45,483 nucleotides of DNA from DASYTH01 sp035712165 (GTDB taxonomy: Bacteria > Actinomycetota > Actinomycetes > Mycobacteriales > Pseudonocardiaceae). Both the position numbers and the translations under genes were made by a program. The DNA is taken from the NCBI RefSeq assembly GCF_035712165.1, contig NZ_DASTBH010000432.1, forward strand, positions 1-45,483, read 5' to 3'. The notes under the pieces are model-generated. The model ran no database searches. It worked only from the letters and a program-made list of their open reading frames with translations, and was not told where the DNA came from. Shown piece after piece: positions 31,160-39,732 of the stretch. Every line of letters begins with the position of its first letter. Within the stretch, counting starts at the first letter, position 1.

Positions 31160-33265
31160 GTGCGTCCAGTGATCAGGAGGTGATCGTCCAGCGGTTGTGA
31201 CCTGGTCTGAAGCTCGTCGTTGCTTGCCGGTGTGAGTCCGGTCCGGGTAGTCGTCAGGGAGCCCGGTAGCAGGCTGGCGGTCTGGTCTGGAAACGGGTCG
31301 GGTCGAAGCCCAGCGTCGAAAGCCCCGTTGGGGGAAGCAACTGTGCGGTCTGTAGCAGATAGCGAAGCCTGCCGCGTCGTTAGACATTGAGGGAGAGCCG
31401 AGCCGTGCGGCTCACGGCGAAGGCCATGGAAGCGGTGAAGATCCTGAAAGCGCAGCCGCGAAGGACTCCCCGGCGTAAGAGGGCGCGGAACGTGCAGACA
31501 GTAACGGCGGGAACTGGAGAGGCCCTCCCCGGCTGAAACGCCCTGCGAGTGGCGTGGACAAGTCTGGTCCTATAACCGGTGTGGAGCCGGGAAGTGGATC
31601 GGGTGCTGGGAGGGAGTCGGAGGCGGTCGTAGTACCGATCGAGCCGTGCGGACAACATAACCGTCGGTGAGGGAAGGGCCGCTGCTTCGTTCATGCGTGG
31701 TGTTGTGATGGAGGGGCCCGGTGAGTGCCGTTTCGGCTAGTTCCACCGCGAGGAGATCCCCGGTGCGGGATCCGGTTCGTGCCTTGCAGCATGCGCTGTA
31801 CCGGGCGGCCAAGGCCGATCCGGGACGACGGTTTCATGCGCTGCGGGACAAGGTCTATCGCAGAGACGTCTTGTGGCGGGCGTGGGTGGCGGTGCGCCGT
31901 AACGATGGTGCACCGGGCATCGACGGAACCACCCTGGATGATGTCGAGGAGTACGGCGTTGAGCGGCTCCTGGACGAAGTGGCCGAGGAGTTGAGGACGG
32001 GACGGTGGCGGCCGTTGCCGGCGCGGCGGGTGTTGATCCCCAAGCCCGGCACGACCGAGCAGCGTCCGTTGTCGATTCCTGCGGTCCGTGACCGCATCGT
32101 GCAAGCGGCGGTGAAGATCGTGCTCGAGCCGATCTTCGAAGCCGACTTTCTGCCGTGCAGCTTCGGGTTTCGCCCCAAGCGTTCGGCGCACGATGCCCTG
32201 CAAGTCCTCATTGACGAGTCCTGGCAGGGCAAGCGGTGGGTGGTGGAAACGGACATCGCCAACTGCTTCACGGCGATTGGTCACGAGAAGTTGATGCGAG
32301 CGGTCGAGGAACGCATCAGCGACCAGGCCGTCCTGAAACTGCTGCGCGCGATGCTGCGGGCGGGAGTGATGCAGGACGGGACCGTGCACCGCGAGGCGTC
32401 CGGCACCCCGCAGGGTGGTCCGGCATCGCCGTTGCTGTGCAACGTGTACCTGCACCGGCTGGACCGGGAATGGGACACGGGCGAGCACGGGGTGCTGGTG
32501 CGCTATTGCGATGACCTGGTCGTGCTGTGTCAGTCACGGGAGCAGGCCGAAGCCGCCTTGGCGGCCTTGACGGTCCTGCTGGACGACCTCGGGTTGGAAC
32601 CCAAGGCCGCCAAGACCCGCATCGTGCAGCTGGTCGACGGAGGACAGGGGCTGGACTTCCTGGGCTTCCACAAACGGCTGGTGCGCGGTCGGACTCCCCG
32701 CTCGGCACATCTGATCTTCCTCGCCCGCTGGCCCGCACGTCGGGCAGTCCAACACGCCCGGGACCGGATTCGGACCATTACGGCCCGGTCCCGGCTGCTG
32801 GTGCCGGTCGAGCAGATCGTGGAGGAACTCAACCTGTTCCTGCGCGGCTGGGCGGGATACTTCCGCTACGGGAACTCCGCCCTGGTGCTCGGCCAGATCA
32901 GGAACTACGCCCTGACCCGGCTCGCGCTGTGGTTGTCCAAGCGGGGCAAGCGCCGCCGAGCATGGGGATGGGGCATAACCCAGGTACTGCTCTCCCCGAA
33001 CGACCTGGGCCTGATCAGCCTCAATGGGATCGTTGTCCCACCCAGGCCCTTCCGAGCCTGGAAACGCTGAATGCCACCGGTGAAGAACGTCGGTAAGCCG
33101 TGTGCGGGAGAACCGCATGCACGGTTTGACGGGCGGGAGCTGGAAACGGAACAGGCCGGCCACGGCCGCGAAGAAGAACAACCCAGCGGGAAACCGATGG
33201 GCATCAATGGCTTCGCGCCCTACCGCCAGACCATGCTACCGCGCCAGCTCCCGACCCTCCCCAAC
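31160..33265 (+). mobile_element. Group II intron with reverse transcriptase
   Basis: The 5' end matches the group II consensus GTGCG (31160). About 560 nt of structured RNA without a supported gene (domains I-IV) precede the reverse-transcriptase gene at 31721-33070. Domain V is at about 33095-33127: AAGCCGTGTG, a GAGA-type loop region, then GCATGCACGGTTT, which pairs back with the start. Domain VI is unusually long: GGGCGGGAGCTGG (33130-33142) pairs with CCAGCTCCCG plus CCC (33245-33257). The 3' end is put at the AC at 33264-33265, giving about 2.1 kb. The boundaries are consensus-based inference. It is an RNA retroelement that splices and copies itself into DNA. Confidence 0.88.
31721..33070 (+). 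CDS. ltrA: Group II intron-encoded reverse transcriptase/maturase
   Basis: A 449-aa protein. RT blocks are visible in order: NDGAPGIDGTTLDDV (about 60-75), RVLIPKPGTTEQRPLSIPAVRDRIVQAA (about 103-130), CSFGFRPKRSAHDAL, VVETDIANCF, SGTPQGGPASPLLCNVYLH (about 226-245) and the catalytic VRYCDDLVVL (YCDD box). The maturase (X) domain follows, with FLRGWAGYFRYG. There is no C-terminal HNH endonuclease domain, so retrohoming would rely on nicked or single-stranded targets. GTG 31721 is preceded by GGAGGGG. The frame is intact, so the intron may still be active. Confidence 0.95.
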   Translation: MSAVSASSTARRSPVRDPVRALQHALYRAAKADPGRRFHALRDKVYRRDVLWRAWVAVRRNDGAPGIDGTTLDDVEEYGVERLLDEVAEELRTGRWRPLPARRVLIPKPGTTEQRPLSIPAVRDRIVQAAVKIVLEPIFEADFLPCSFGFRPKRSAHDALQVLIDESWQGKRWVVETDIANCFTAIGHEKLMRAVEERISDQAVLKLLRAMLRAGVMQDGTVHREASGTPQGGPASPLLCNVYLHRLDREWDTGEHGVLVRYCDDLVVLCQSREQAEAALAALTVLLDDLGLEPKAAKTRIVQLVDGGQGLDFLGFHKRLVRGRTPRSAHLIFLARWPARRAVQHARDRIRTITARSRLLVPVEQIVEELNLFLRGWAGYFRYGNSALVLGQIRNYALTRLALWLSKRGKRRRAWGWGITQVLLSPNDLGLISLNGIVVPPRPFRAWKR

Positions 33266-33300
33266 GCCTCGGCAAGCCCGCGGCACTCTTCCACACCGTG

Positions 33301-33332
33301 ATGTTAGTTGCTAATATGTTAGCTACTAACAT
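33301..33332. promoter_or_regulatory. Long palindrome upstream of tetR/ABC operon
   Basis: The left arm at 33301-33314 (starts ATGTTAGTTG) and the right arm at 33319-33332 (ends CTACTAACAT) are complementary at 13 of 14 positions around 4 nt (TATG). It ends 15 nt before the tetR start and covers the expected promoter. It is AT-rich in a very GC-rich context. It is the probable TetR operator. Confidence 0.75.
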
Positions 33333-33347
33333 GTAGCGGGAGGGGTC

Positions 33348-33929
33348 GTGTCGGCACCGGACTGGCGGGAACGCAAGAAGGCGCAGACCCGGATGCGGTT
33401 GCAGGAGCAGGCGTTGCGGTTGTTCGCCGAGCACGGGTATGAGGCGACGACGGTGGAGCAGATCGCGGTGGCGGCCGGGGTGTCGCATATGACGTTCTTC
33501 CGGTATTTCCCGACCAAAGAGGACGTCGTGCTCGGTGACGAGTACGACCCGATGCTGGCCGAGGCGATCCGGGCCCGGCCGCGTACGGAGCATCCGATCG
33601 CGCGGATCCACGCCGCGGTGCGGCAGGGGCTGGTCGCGATCTACGCGGCGGATCGGGAGGCGTTGCTGGGCCGGGTTCAGTTGATCCTGCGGACGCCGGC
33701 GCTGCGGGCGCGGCTGTGGGAGAACCAGTTCGCCACCCGGGAACTGTTCGAGCAGGCCCTGGCCAAGGGGGCGCCGAGTATGCGGGTGCGGGTGCTGGCC
33801 GCGGTGTGCCTGGCGGCGTTGACAACCGCGTTGGAGCAGTGGGCGGCCAGCGGCGGTGCGCGCGAGTTGCCGGAGTTGATCGACGAGGCGTTCCGGGTGC
33901 TGCGGCGCGACCTGACGGACCGGTCATGA
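33348..33929 (+). CDS. TetR-family transcriptional regulator (ABC exporter operon)
   Basis: A 193-aa TetR protein. The N-terminal HTH (about 10-60) reads RMRLQEQALRLFAEHGYEAT TVEQIAVAAGVSHMTFFRYF, the canonical pattern. The C-terminal ligand domain ends VLRRDLTDRS. GTG 33348 follows a GGGAGGGG. Its stop overlaps the ATPase start (ATGA), so the three genes form one operon behind the palindrome at 33301-33332. The regulator very probably represses its own operon and responds to an exported compound. Confidence 0.93.
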   Translation: MSAPDWRERKKAQTRMRLQEQALRLFAEHGYEATTVEQIAVAAGVSHMTFFRYFPTKEDVVLGDEYDPMLAEAIRARPRTEHPIARIHAAVRQGLVAIYAADREALLGRVQLILRTPALRARLWENQFATRELFEQALAKGAPSMRVRVLAAVCLAALTTALEQWAASGGARELPELIDEAFRVLRRDLTDRS

Positions 33930-34789
33930 CGGCGCCGGTGATCGTGGTGGACGAGCTGCGGATGCGGTACCGCGGCGCCACGACCGATGCGGTGCAGGGC
34001 ATCTCGTTCGCGGTGGCCGCCGGGGAGATCTTCGGGTTCCTCGGCCCGAACGGGGCGGGCAAGTCCACCACGCAGCGGATCCTGACCGGGCTGCTGCGCG
34101 GCCATCAGGGTCGGGCCGACGTGTTGGGCCGCCCGGTTGCCCGGTGGGGTGCGGACTACTACGAGCACATCGGGGTCTCCTTCGAGCTGCCGGCACATTT
34201 CTCCCGGCTGTCCGCGCGGGAGAACCTGGCCGCGTTCGCCGGCCTCTACCAGGGACCGACGGAGGAACCCGGGACGCTGCTGGAGTCGGTGGACCTGGCC
34301 GGGGCGGCCGGCCGGGCGGTGGGGGAGTTCTCCAAGGGCATGCAGATGCGGCTGAATCTGGCCCGGGCGTTGGTGAACCGGCCGCGGTTGCTGTTTCTGG
34401 ACGAACCCACCTCCGGGATGGATCCGGTGCACGCCGGTCTGGTTCGCGAGCTCATCGGCCGCCAGCCCGAACTCGGTCGCACGGTGTTTCTCACCACGCA
34501 CGACATGGCCACCGCCGAGCAGCTCTGCGACCGGGTCGCGTTCCTCGTGGACGGACGCATCGCCGCCATCGACACGCCCCGCAACTTCCGGCTCGCGCAC
34601 GGTCAACCCTGTGTGGTGGTCGAGTACCGCGACGCGGACACGGTGCAGCGCAAGGAGTTCCCGCTCGCCGACATCGGGCGCGATCCGGTCTTCGCGCGGC
34701 TGCTGCGCGATCACCAGGTGGAGACCATCCACACCCGCGAAGCCTCCCTGGACGAGGTGTTCGTCGCCGTCACCGGTGGGGCGCTGTGA
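33926..34789 (+). CDS. ABC transporter ATP-binding protein
   Basis: A 287-aa ATPase. Walker A is FLGPNGAGKSTT (about 38-49), the signature is FSKGMQMRLNLARAL instead of LSGGQ, Walker B is LLFLDEPTSGMD and the switch histidine lies in FLTTHDM. The C-terminal part (about 225-287) resembles drug/antibiotic exporter ATPases. ATG 33926 overlaps the tetR stop, and its own stop overlaps the permease start (GTGA). It would drive the large permease encoded next. Confidence 0.93.
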   Translation: MTAPVIVVDELRMRYRGATTDAVQGISFAVAAGEIFGFLGPNGAGKSTTQRILTGLLRGHQGRADVLGRPVARWGADYYEHIGVSFELPAHFSRLSARENLAAFAGLYQGPTEEPGTLLESVDLAGAAGRAVGEFSKGMQMRLNLARALVNRPRLLFLDEPTSGMDPVHAGLVRELIGRQPELGRTVFLTTHDMATAEQLCDRVAFLVDGRIAAIDTPRNFRLAHGQPCVVVEYRDADTVQRKEFPLADIGRDPVFARLLRDHQVETIHTREASLDEVFVAVTGGAL

Positions 34790-36261
34790 CCCGCCAGGCT
34801 GCGGCCCTGGCGCTGGAGCTTCGGGTGCAGTGGCGCTACCGCATCCCCGCCGTCGCTCTGGTGGTGACCGTGGTGTGGACGGTGGTGCTGCTGGCGCTGC
34901 CGGCGCCGGCGGCCCGCGTTGCCGGGCCGATGATTCTGACCCTGGACACCGCCACCTTCGGCGCGTTCTTCATCGCCGCGCTGGTGCTGTTCGAGCGCGG
35001 CGAGGGGGCCTTGGCGGCGCTGGCGGTCAGCCCGTTGCGGCTCGGCGAATACCTCACGGTCAAGGTGGCCACGCTGACCGGGCTGGCGCTGCTCTCGGCC
35101 GTCCCGGTCGCGCTGGCCGCCGGCCGGGCCGACACCGGCCTCGGGGTGCTGCTGCCGGCCGTGGGCCTGCTCGCCGTGCTGTTCCTGGTGCTCAATGTCG
35201 CGATCGTGGCCGGGCAGCGGTCCATCACCGGATTCCTCACCGTCGCCCCGCTGCCGCTGATCCCGCTGCTGGCCGTCCCACTGGCCCACCTGGCCGGCCT
35301 TGTCGACCATCCGCTGGGCTACCTCGTGCCCACCACCGGCGCGGCCGACCTGATCCGCCTCGGCATCGACCCGGCCACGGTGATCTCGCCCCTCCGGGCC
35401 ACGGCCCTGGCCGGTTACCTGCTGCTGGCGACTGTGATCGCCACCGTGGCGGCCCGGCGACGCCTGGCCCGCGCGCTCACCAGCCCGCGCCCGGCCCGCC
35501 CACCGCGCAGCCGCCGCGGCCGGGCCGGATCCCACCCGGCGGGCTGGCTGCGTGCGTTGATCCACATCGACCTGCGTACCACCGTGCGCAGCGCGCTGCT
35601 GGTCATCGTGCTGGCCGGGCCGATCCTGCTCGCGCTCGCGCTGCGGCTGGGCTACCCGCCGCTGACCACCTATCTGCACAGCCGGTTCGGTCTGGACCTG
35701 GTGCCCTATCAACCGGTGCTGCTGGCCGCGCTGGTCGTGCTGCACGTCCCGTTGATCATCGGGATGGTCGGCGCGCTGCTCATCCTCGACGACCTCGACG
35801 ACCGCAAGGTGCTCATCCTGCGGGCCAGCCCGGTCACCCTGCCCCGCTACCTCACCTACCGGATCACCGCGGTCGCCGCCGTCGCCCTGGTCATGCTCGC
35901 CATCGCCGTCCCGGTCAGCGGGCTGGCACCCTGGCCCACCCTGCCGGCCCAGGCGCCCGCGCTGCTGCTGGCGGCCGCGCAGGCGCCGCTGCTCACCCTG
36001 GCCACCGTCACCCTGGCCGGCAACAAGGTCGAAGGCCTGGCCTGGCTGAAGATCCTCGCGCTGCTTCCCACCGCCATCGCCCCGGCCCTGTGGTGGCTTG
36101 CCGACCCGGCCGCCTGGCCGCTGCGGGCCGTCCCGTACTACTGGACCGTCACCGCCCTGTGGCACCCCACCTGGCTCGGCCTGCTCACCGGCGCCGTTCT
36201 CACCGCGGTCGCCATCGCCGTGCTGGCCCGGCGCACCCTGCGCCGCCTCGCCAGCGGCTGA
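34786..36261 (+). CDS. ABC-type exporter permease, large two-half protein
   Basis: A 491-aa membrane protein with about twelve hydrophobic segments. The first half (about 1-230) and second half (about 250-491) each look like one six-helix ABC-2 permease unit, joined by a basic Arg/Pro linker (about 228-250). In such systems one fused protein can supply both membrane halves for the ATPase. GTG 34786 overlaps the ATPase stop. Substrate unknown; a TetR-controlled exporter suggests efflux of a toxic or signalling compound. Confidence 0.85.
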   Translation: MTRQAAALALELRVQWRYRIPAVALVVTVVWTVVLLALPAPAARVAGPMILTLDTATFGAFFIAALVLFERGEGALAALAVSPLRLGEYLTVKVATLTGLALLSAVPVALAAGRADTGLGVLLPAVGLLAVLFLVLNVAIVAGQRSITGFLTVAPLPLIPLLAVPLAHLAGLVDHPLGYLVPTTGAADLIRLGIDPATVISPLRATALAGYLLLATVIATVAARRRLARALTSPRPARPPRSRRGRAGSHPAGWLRALIHIDLRTTVRSALLVIVLAGPILLALALRLGYPPLTTYLHSRFGLDLVPYQPVLLAALVVLHVPLIIGMVGALLILDDLDDRKVLILRASPVTLPRYLTYRITAVAAVALVMLAIAVPVSGLAPWPTLPAQAPALLLAAAQAPLLTLATVTLAGNKVEGLAWLKILALLPTAIAPALWWLADPAAWPLRAVPYYWTVTALWHPTWLGLLTGAVLTAVAIAVLARRTLRRLASG

Positions 36262-36277
36262 CCGGCCAGGAGCCGGG

Positions 36278-37465
36278 TCAACGCGGTGACCGCTGCGTCA
36301 GGTCCTGGATGACGGTGGTGGGCTTGCCGATCATGGCGGCGGCGAGGAAGCGGTCGGCGCCGGGCAGCCGGGCGAGGTGCAGCGCGGTGCGGCGGACCTG
36401 GCGGCGGAGCCGGGAGCGTGGCACGAACCACTGGGCCACCGAGCGGGCGACGGTTTGCCGGTGCGTGACGATGGGTCGCCAGAGTTGTTCGTAGCGGCGC
36501 AGCGCGTCCTCGACGGAGCCGGTGCGGACCAGTTGGTCGGCCAGCAGGTAGGCGCCGGCAACGGCCAGGGACGCGCCCTGGCCGGCCAGCAGGGACACGG
36601 CGTAGCAGGCGTCGCCGACGAGGGTGACCCGGCCGCGGCTCCAGTGCGGCAGTTCGATCTGCGCGACCTGGTCGTAGTAGACGTCCTCGCCGGGCGGGCA
36701 GTGCGCCAGCGCCTGCGGCACGATCCCGTTCAGCGAGCCGTACTCGGCGCGCAGGGCGGCCCGGGGGTCGGCCGGCAGGGTGGGGTCGGCCGAGCGGTGC
36801 ACGGTGAACACCGCGACCAGGCCGGTGCGCAGCCCGTACAGGCCGACCTGCCGGTCGAGGGTGTCGGTCAGGCAGAACCGGCCATGTAGCCGCTGGTGGA
36901 TCTCGCTGTCGGTGAACGTGTACGCGGCGGTGTGCAAGCCGAGGTAGCGCAGGAAACGCTCTTCGGCGCCGAAGACCAGACCGCGCACCGCCGAGTGAAT
37001 GCCGTCGGCGCCGACCAGCAGGTCGGCGTCGAGCCGGGTGCCGTCGGTGAGCCCGACGCGGACGCGGTCCGGCTGGTTGTCCACCTCGGCCACACTGGTG
37101 CCGAACCGCGCATCGACCTGTCCGCCGAGGTGTTCGCGCAGCGCCCGCTCCAGGTCGGGACGCATGATGCTGATCAGCCGACCCCGCGCGATCCGGGTGA
37201 ACTGGTCATAGTCCAGCCCGGCCCGCCGCCGACCCCCATCGTCCACATAGGACGCCTCGCCGATCTGGTAGCTGAGTTCCCGCAGCCGGGGCAGCACGCC
37301 CATCGCCTCGGCGGCGTCGTAACCGGGTCCGAAGAAGTCCATCATGTAGCCCTGCTCGCGCGGCCCGGGTGCCTGCTCCACCAGGACGACCTCCCAGCCC
37401 AGCGCGTCAAGCTGGTGAGCCAGGGCCAACCCGCCGATGCCCGCGCCACAGATCACGACCTTCAT
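36278..37465 (-). CDS. FAD-dependent monooxygenase
   Basis: A 395-aa class A flavoprotein monooxygenase. The N-terminal FAD motif is VVICGAGIGGLALAHQL (residues 3-19), the DG motif is GADGIHSAVRG, and the GD motif is TLVGDACYAVSLLAGQGASL, where many relatives have GDAAH. Such enzymes use NAD(P)H and O2 to hydroxylate small molecules; TetX-like and phenol hydroxylase-like members exist. The start overlaps the stop of the tetR gene upstream by 4 nt, so they are co-transcribed. Its end lies 16 nt from the exporter permease end. Confidence 0.9.
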   Translation of the reverse strand: MKVVICGAGIGGLALAHQLDALGWEVVLVEQAPGPREQGYMMDFFGPGYDAAEAMGVLPRLRELSYQIGEASYVDDGGRRRAGLDYDQFTRIARGRLISIMRPDLERALREHLGGQVDARFGTSVAEVDNQPDRVRVGLTDGTRLDADLLVGADGIHSAVRGLVFGAEERFLRYLGLHTAAYTFTDSEIHQRLHGRFCLTDTLDRQVGLYGLRTGLVAVFTVHRSADPTLPADPRAALRAEYGSLNGIVPQALAHCPPGEDVYYDQVAQIELPHWSRGRVTLVGDACYAVSLLAGQGASLAVAGAYLLADQLVRTGSVEDALRRYEQLWRPIVTHRQTVARSVAQWFVPRSRLRRQVRRTALHLARLPGADRFLAAAMIGKPTTVIQDLTQRSPR

Positions 37466-38049
37466 CCTCGTTCACCTTCCGTTCGCAGGATTCCGCGCAA
37501 GATGGGCGCGACCGTCCGGGCGGTGAGATCGGGTTGCAGAGCCCGGTGCAGCACGACCCCGTCGATCGCCGCGGCCAGCACCGCGGCGGTCCGCTCCGGT
37601 TCGGATATGCCGTGCCCGCCCAGCCACCGGGCCAGCCGGTCCCGTAGGTCCACGACGATGCCGCTGACCGCCGCGCGCAGGTCGTCATCGCGGGTCGCGG
37701 CCAGGTAGGTCTCGGTGAACAGCAGCGACAGGGGGTCGCGCCCGGTGTGCACCTCCAGCGCGGTGAGCATGCGGTCCAGCATCTGTGCCGGTGTCCCGGC
37801 CTGATCAAGCAACTGCCCGATCTCCTCGACCGCGCTGCGCATGGCACCGATCGCCGCCTCGGTCAACAACGCCGGCAGCGAGGCGAAGTGGTAGTGCACC
37901 AACCCCGGCGCCACCCCGGCCCGCTCGGCCAGCATCCGGGTGCTCACCGCCGACCACCCACGCTCGGCGATCAGCTCCCGCGCGGCACCCACGAGCTGTT
38001 GGCGCACCTCTCGACCCCGCTCCGCCGCCGTTCGCGCCACCGCCACCAT
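37462..38049 (-). CDS. TetR-family transcriptional regulator (monooxygenase operon)
   Basis: A 195-aa TetR regulator. The HTH (about 12-60) reads VRQQLVGAARELIAERGWSA, then MLAERAGVAPGLVHYHF. The C-terminal domain has TYLAATRDDDLRAAV and ends ILRGILRTEGERG. I use ATG 38049 because the frame above it (TTG 38079) crosses the palindrome at 38065-38078. It should control the downstream monooxygenase, with which it overlaps by 4 nt. Confidence 0.9.
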   Translation of the reverse strand: MVAVARTAAERGREVRQQLVGAARELIAERGWSAVSTRMLAERAGVAPGLVHYHFASLPALLTEAAIGAMRSAVEEIGQLLDQAGTPAQMLDRMLTALEVHTGRDPLSLLFTETYLAATRDDDLRAAVSGIVVDLRDRLARWLGGHGISEPERTAAVLAAAIDGVVLHRALQPDLTARTVAPILRGILRTEGERG

Positions 38050-38064
38050 CCTGGTCGTTCGCCC

Positions 38065-38078
38065 TGGGCGATCGCCCA
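38065..38078. promoter_or_regulatory. 14-bp perfect palindrome upstream of tetR
   Basis: TGGGCGATCGCCCA is a perfect 14-bp palindrome ending 16 nt before ATG 38049. Its place fits the operator of the tetR-monooxygenase pair. Palindromes of this GC content do occur by chance in such DNA. Confidence 0.5.
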
Positions 38079-38079
38079 A

Positions 38080-38623
38080 CTATGAGCCTACACCGAAACT
38101 CATGGGCCGCGGCCACTCCGGTTCGTCCGGATTTCCTGTGGTGTTCCGCCACCGAGCCCTGACCGGGTCGCCGACCACCTTGCGACTTGCTGACAATGTC
38201 CACTCCGGCCCCCGGACCGGGTGCGGGGGCGGTAGAACATGAGGTGGCTGGCTGGCGCCCGATCCACGACAGGAGCTGACTGGGTGAGCAGCCTGTGGCG
38301 GCTGGGCCGCCGGTTCGGTGGTTCCTACGTCCGCCAGTCCGAGCACGGCGATCCCGTGCGTGTGGACGCTCGCCCCCAAGCCGGCGGTCCGACACCATCC
38401 AGCGATCATGGGAACCTGACCTGTGCCGAGCTAGCAGGCCTGCATGCGCGATACAATAGATGCATATAACAAACATTGTTCATAGCACGAATAGCTGAGT
38501 ACGCCGTCGCGTCTGTTGTGTGACACTGGGCGAGCCGGAGCGAACCCGCGATCCGACCTGGTTGGACAACTGCTCGGCCGGACCGCGTCCGGCTGAGTCG
38601 AGCGCGGCGGAAGGGTGCACCTC
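38080..38623. other. Mostly non-coding segment with an AT-rich promoter-like patch
   Basis: 544 nt with one doubtful small frame (38284-38469). Around 38440-38490 the base composition changes to AT-rich: TACAAT (38452-38457) is a good -10 word on the plus strand, and AACAA-ACA-TTGTT (38469-38481 area) is a short inverted repeat. This may be the promoter of the DUF385-type gene that follows. Nothing else was recognised. Confidence 0.4.
38284..38469 (+). CDS. Doubtful small protein (61 aa)
   Basis: GTG 38284 is preceded by AGGAG with a 7-nt gap and opens a 61-codon frame starting MSSLWRLGRRFGGSYVRQSE. No family is recognised. The second half is proline/glycine-rich and then runs into the AT-rich patch, where the composition is unlike coding sequence. 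It may be chance. Confidence 0.25.
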   Translation: MSSLWRLGRRFGGSYVRQSEHGDPVRVDARPQAGGPTPSSDHGNLTCAELAGLHARYNRCI

Positions 38624-39100
38624 GTGAGTTCCGTGGATCGCAAGCCGGCCGGACTGCTCCGACGGCTGCTGCGGATCCCGATCTGGGTCTACCGGGTCAG
38701 GTTGGGATGGCTGTTCGGCCACCGCTTGGTCTACATCGCCCACCGGGGCCGACGCACCGGGGCGCGGCGCGAGGTGGTGGCCGAGGTCGTCCGGCACACC
38801 CCGATACCGCCCGAAGTCGTCGTGATCGCCGCCTGGGGCAAGGATCCCGACTGGTACCTCAACCTGCGCGCCGCGCCGGCCATCGAACTGCGCGTGGGCG
38901 CGCACCGCTGGCAGCGGCCCGAGCACCGATTCCTCGACCCCGCCGACACCCTTCAGGTCCTGCTCTCCTACCGGCAAGCACACCGCCATGCCTGGCGACG
39001 CATCGCCCCCGCCCTCGGATTCCCGGCCGACCAGGACGACCCGCACTGGCCCGAGGTCGCCGCCCGGGTCCACGCGATCGCGTTCACACCAGCCAAGTAG
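38624..39100 (+). CDS. Nitroreductase/deazaflavin-type (DUF385) family protein
   Basis: A 158-aa protein of the DUF385 family, which includes F420-dependent (Ddn-like) oxidoreductases and fatty-acid-binding relatives. Typical parts are LVYIAHRGRRTGARREVVAEVV (about 35-56) and IAAWGKDPDWYLNLRAAPAIELRVGA, with the PDWY-N-L signature. GTG 38624 lies 8 nt after GGAAGGG; GTG 38615 is in-frame but overlaps that site. Cofactor binding is inferred from the family. It lies 125 nt before the MarR gene. Confidence 0.85.
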   Translation: MSSVDRKPAGLLRRLLRIPIWVYRVRLGWLFGHRLVYIAHRGRRTGARREVVAEVVRHTPIPPEVVVIAAWGKDPDWYLNLRAAPAIELRVGAHRWQRPEHRFLDPADTLQVLLSYRQAHRHAWRRIAPALGFPADQDDPHWPEVAARVHAIAFTPAK

Positions 39101-39225
39101 TGACAAATTCGTCGGGGTCCACCACGACCGATCGCAGATCCGGCCCAAAGCCGGCACTCGGCGACCATGCCCTGCGCGGTGATCGCCGTGGCACCTGCCG
39201 ACCCGCGATGAGGTACAACTTCCCC

Positions 39226-39732
39226 ATGCCGCAATCCAAGGTCCAGGGGGCTGAGATCGATGACGTCGACGCCGTCACCGACGCGGTCCTGACCGCCTCG
39301 CGACTGCTGGTGGCGGTGTCCGCGCGGTCGATCGCGGCGGTGGACGACAGCATCACGCTGCCGCAGTTCCGGCTGCTGGTGGTGTTGCACGCACGCGGCC
39401 AGCAGAAGATCGCCGGTATCGCGGAGAACCTGGGGGTCAACCCGTCGACCGCCACCCGCGCCGTTGACCGGCTCCTCACCGCGGGCCTGGTCGACCGGCA
39501 GACCAACCCGAACTCGCGGCGCGAGATGCAGATCAGCCTGACCCCCGCCGGCCGGCGACTGGTACGCAACGTCGCCCGGCGCCGACGGCAGGAGATCGCG
39601 CGCATCGTGGAAAACATGCCCGCAACCCACCGCCGCGGGCTGGTCCGCGCACTCACCGCGTTCAGCCAAGCCGGCGGCGAACCCCCGGCCTCAGCATCCC
39701 CCTACGACGCCGACGACACCGACTGGGCCTAA
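39226..39732 (+). CDS. MarR-family transcriptional regulator
   Basis: A 168-aa winged-HTH regulator. The DNA-binding core is ITLPQFRLLVVLHARGQQ, then IAENLGVNPSTATRAVDRLL (recognition helix, about 70-90), then the wing LVDRQTNPNSRREMQISLT. A dimerisation helix follows. MarR proteins often repress stress or efflux genes in response to phenolics or oxidants. ATG 39226 is preferred; ATG 39208 is also in frame. The target is not clear. Confidence 0.9.
   Translation: MPQSKVQGAEIDDVDAVTDAVLTASRLLVAVSARSIAAVDDSITLPQFRLLVVLHARGQQKIAGIAENLGVNPSTATRAVDRLLTAGLVDRQTNPNSRREMQISLTPAGRRLVRNVARRRRQEIARIVENMPATHRRGLVRALTAFSQAGGEPPASASPYDADDTDWA

Noticed and set aside
31160..31720. Small open frames on both strands in the left part of the intron
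   Set aside because: This is structured intron RNA; the frames have no homology or ribosome sites.
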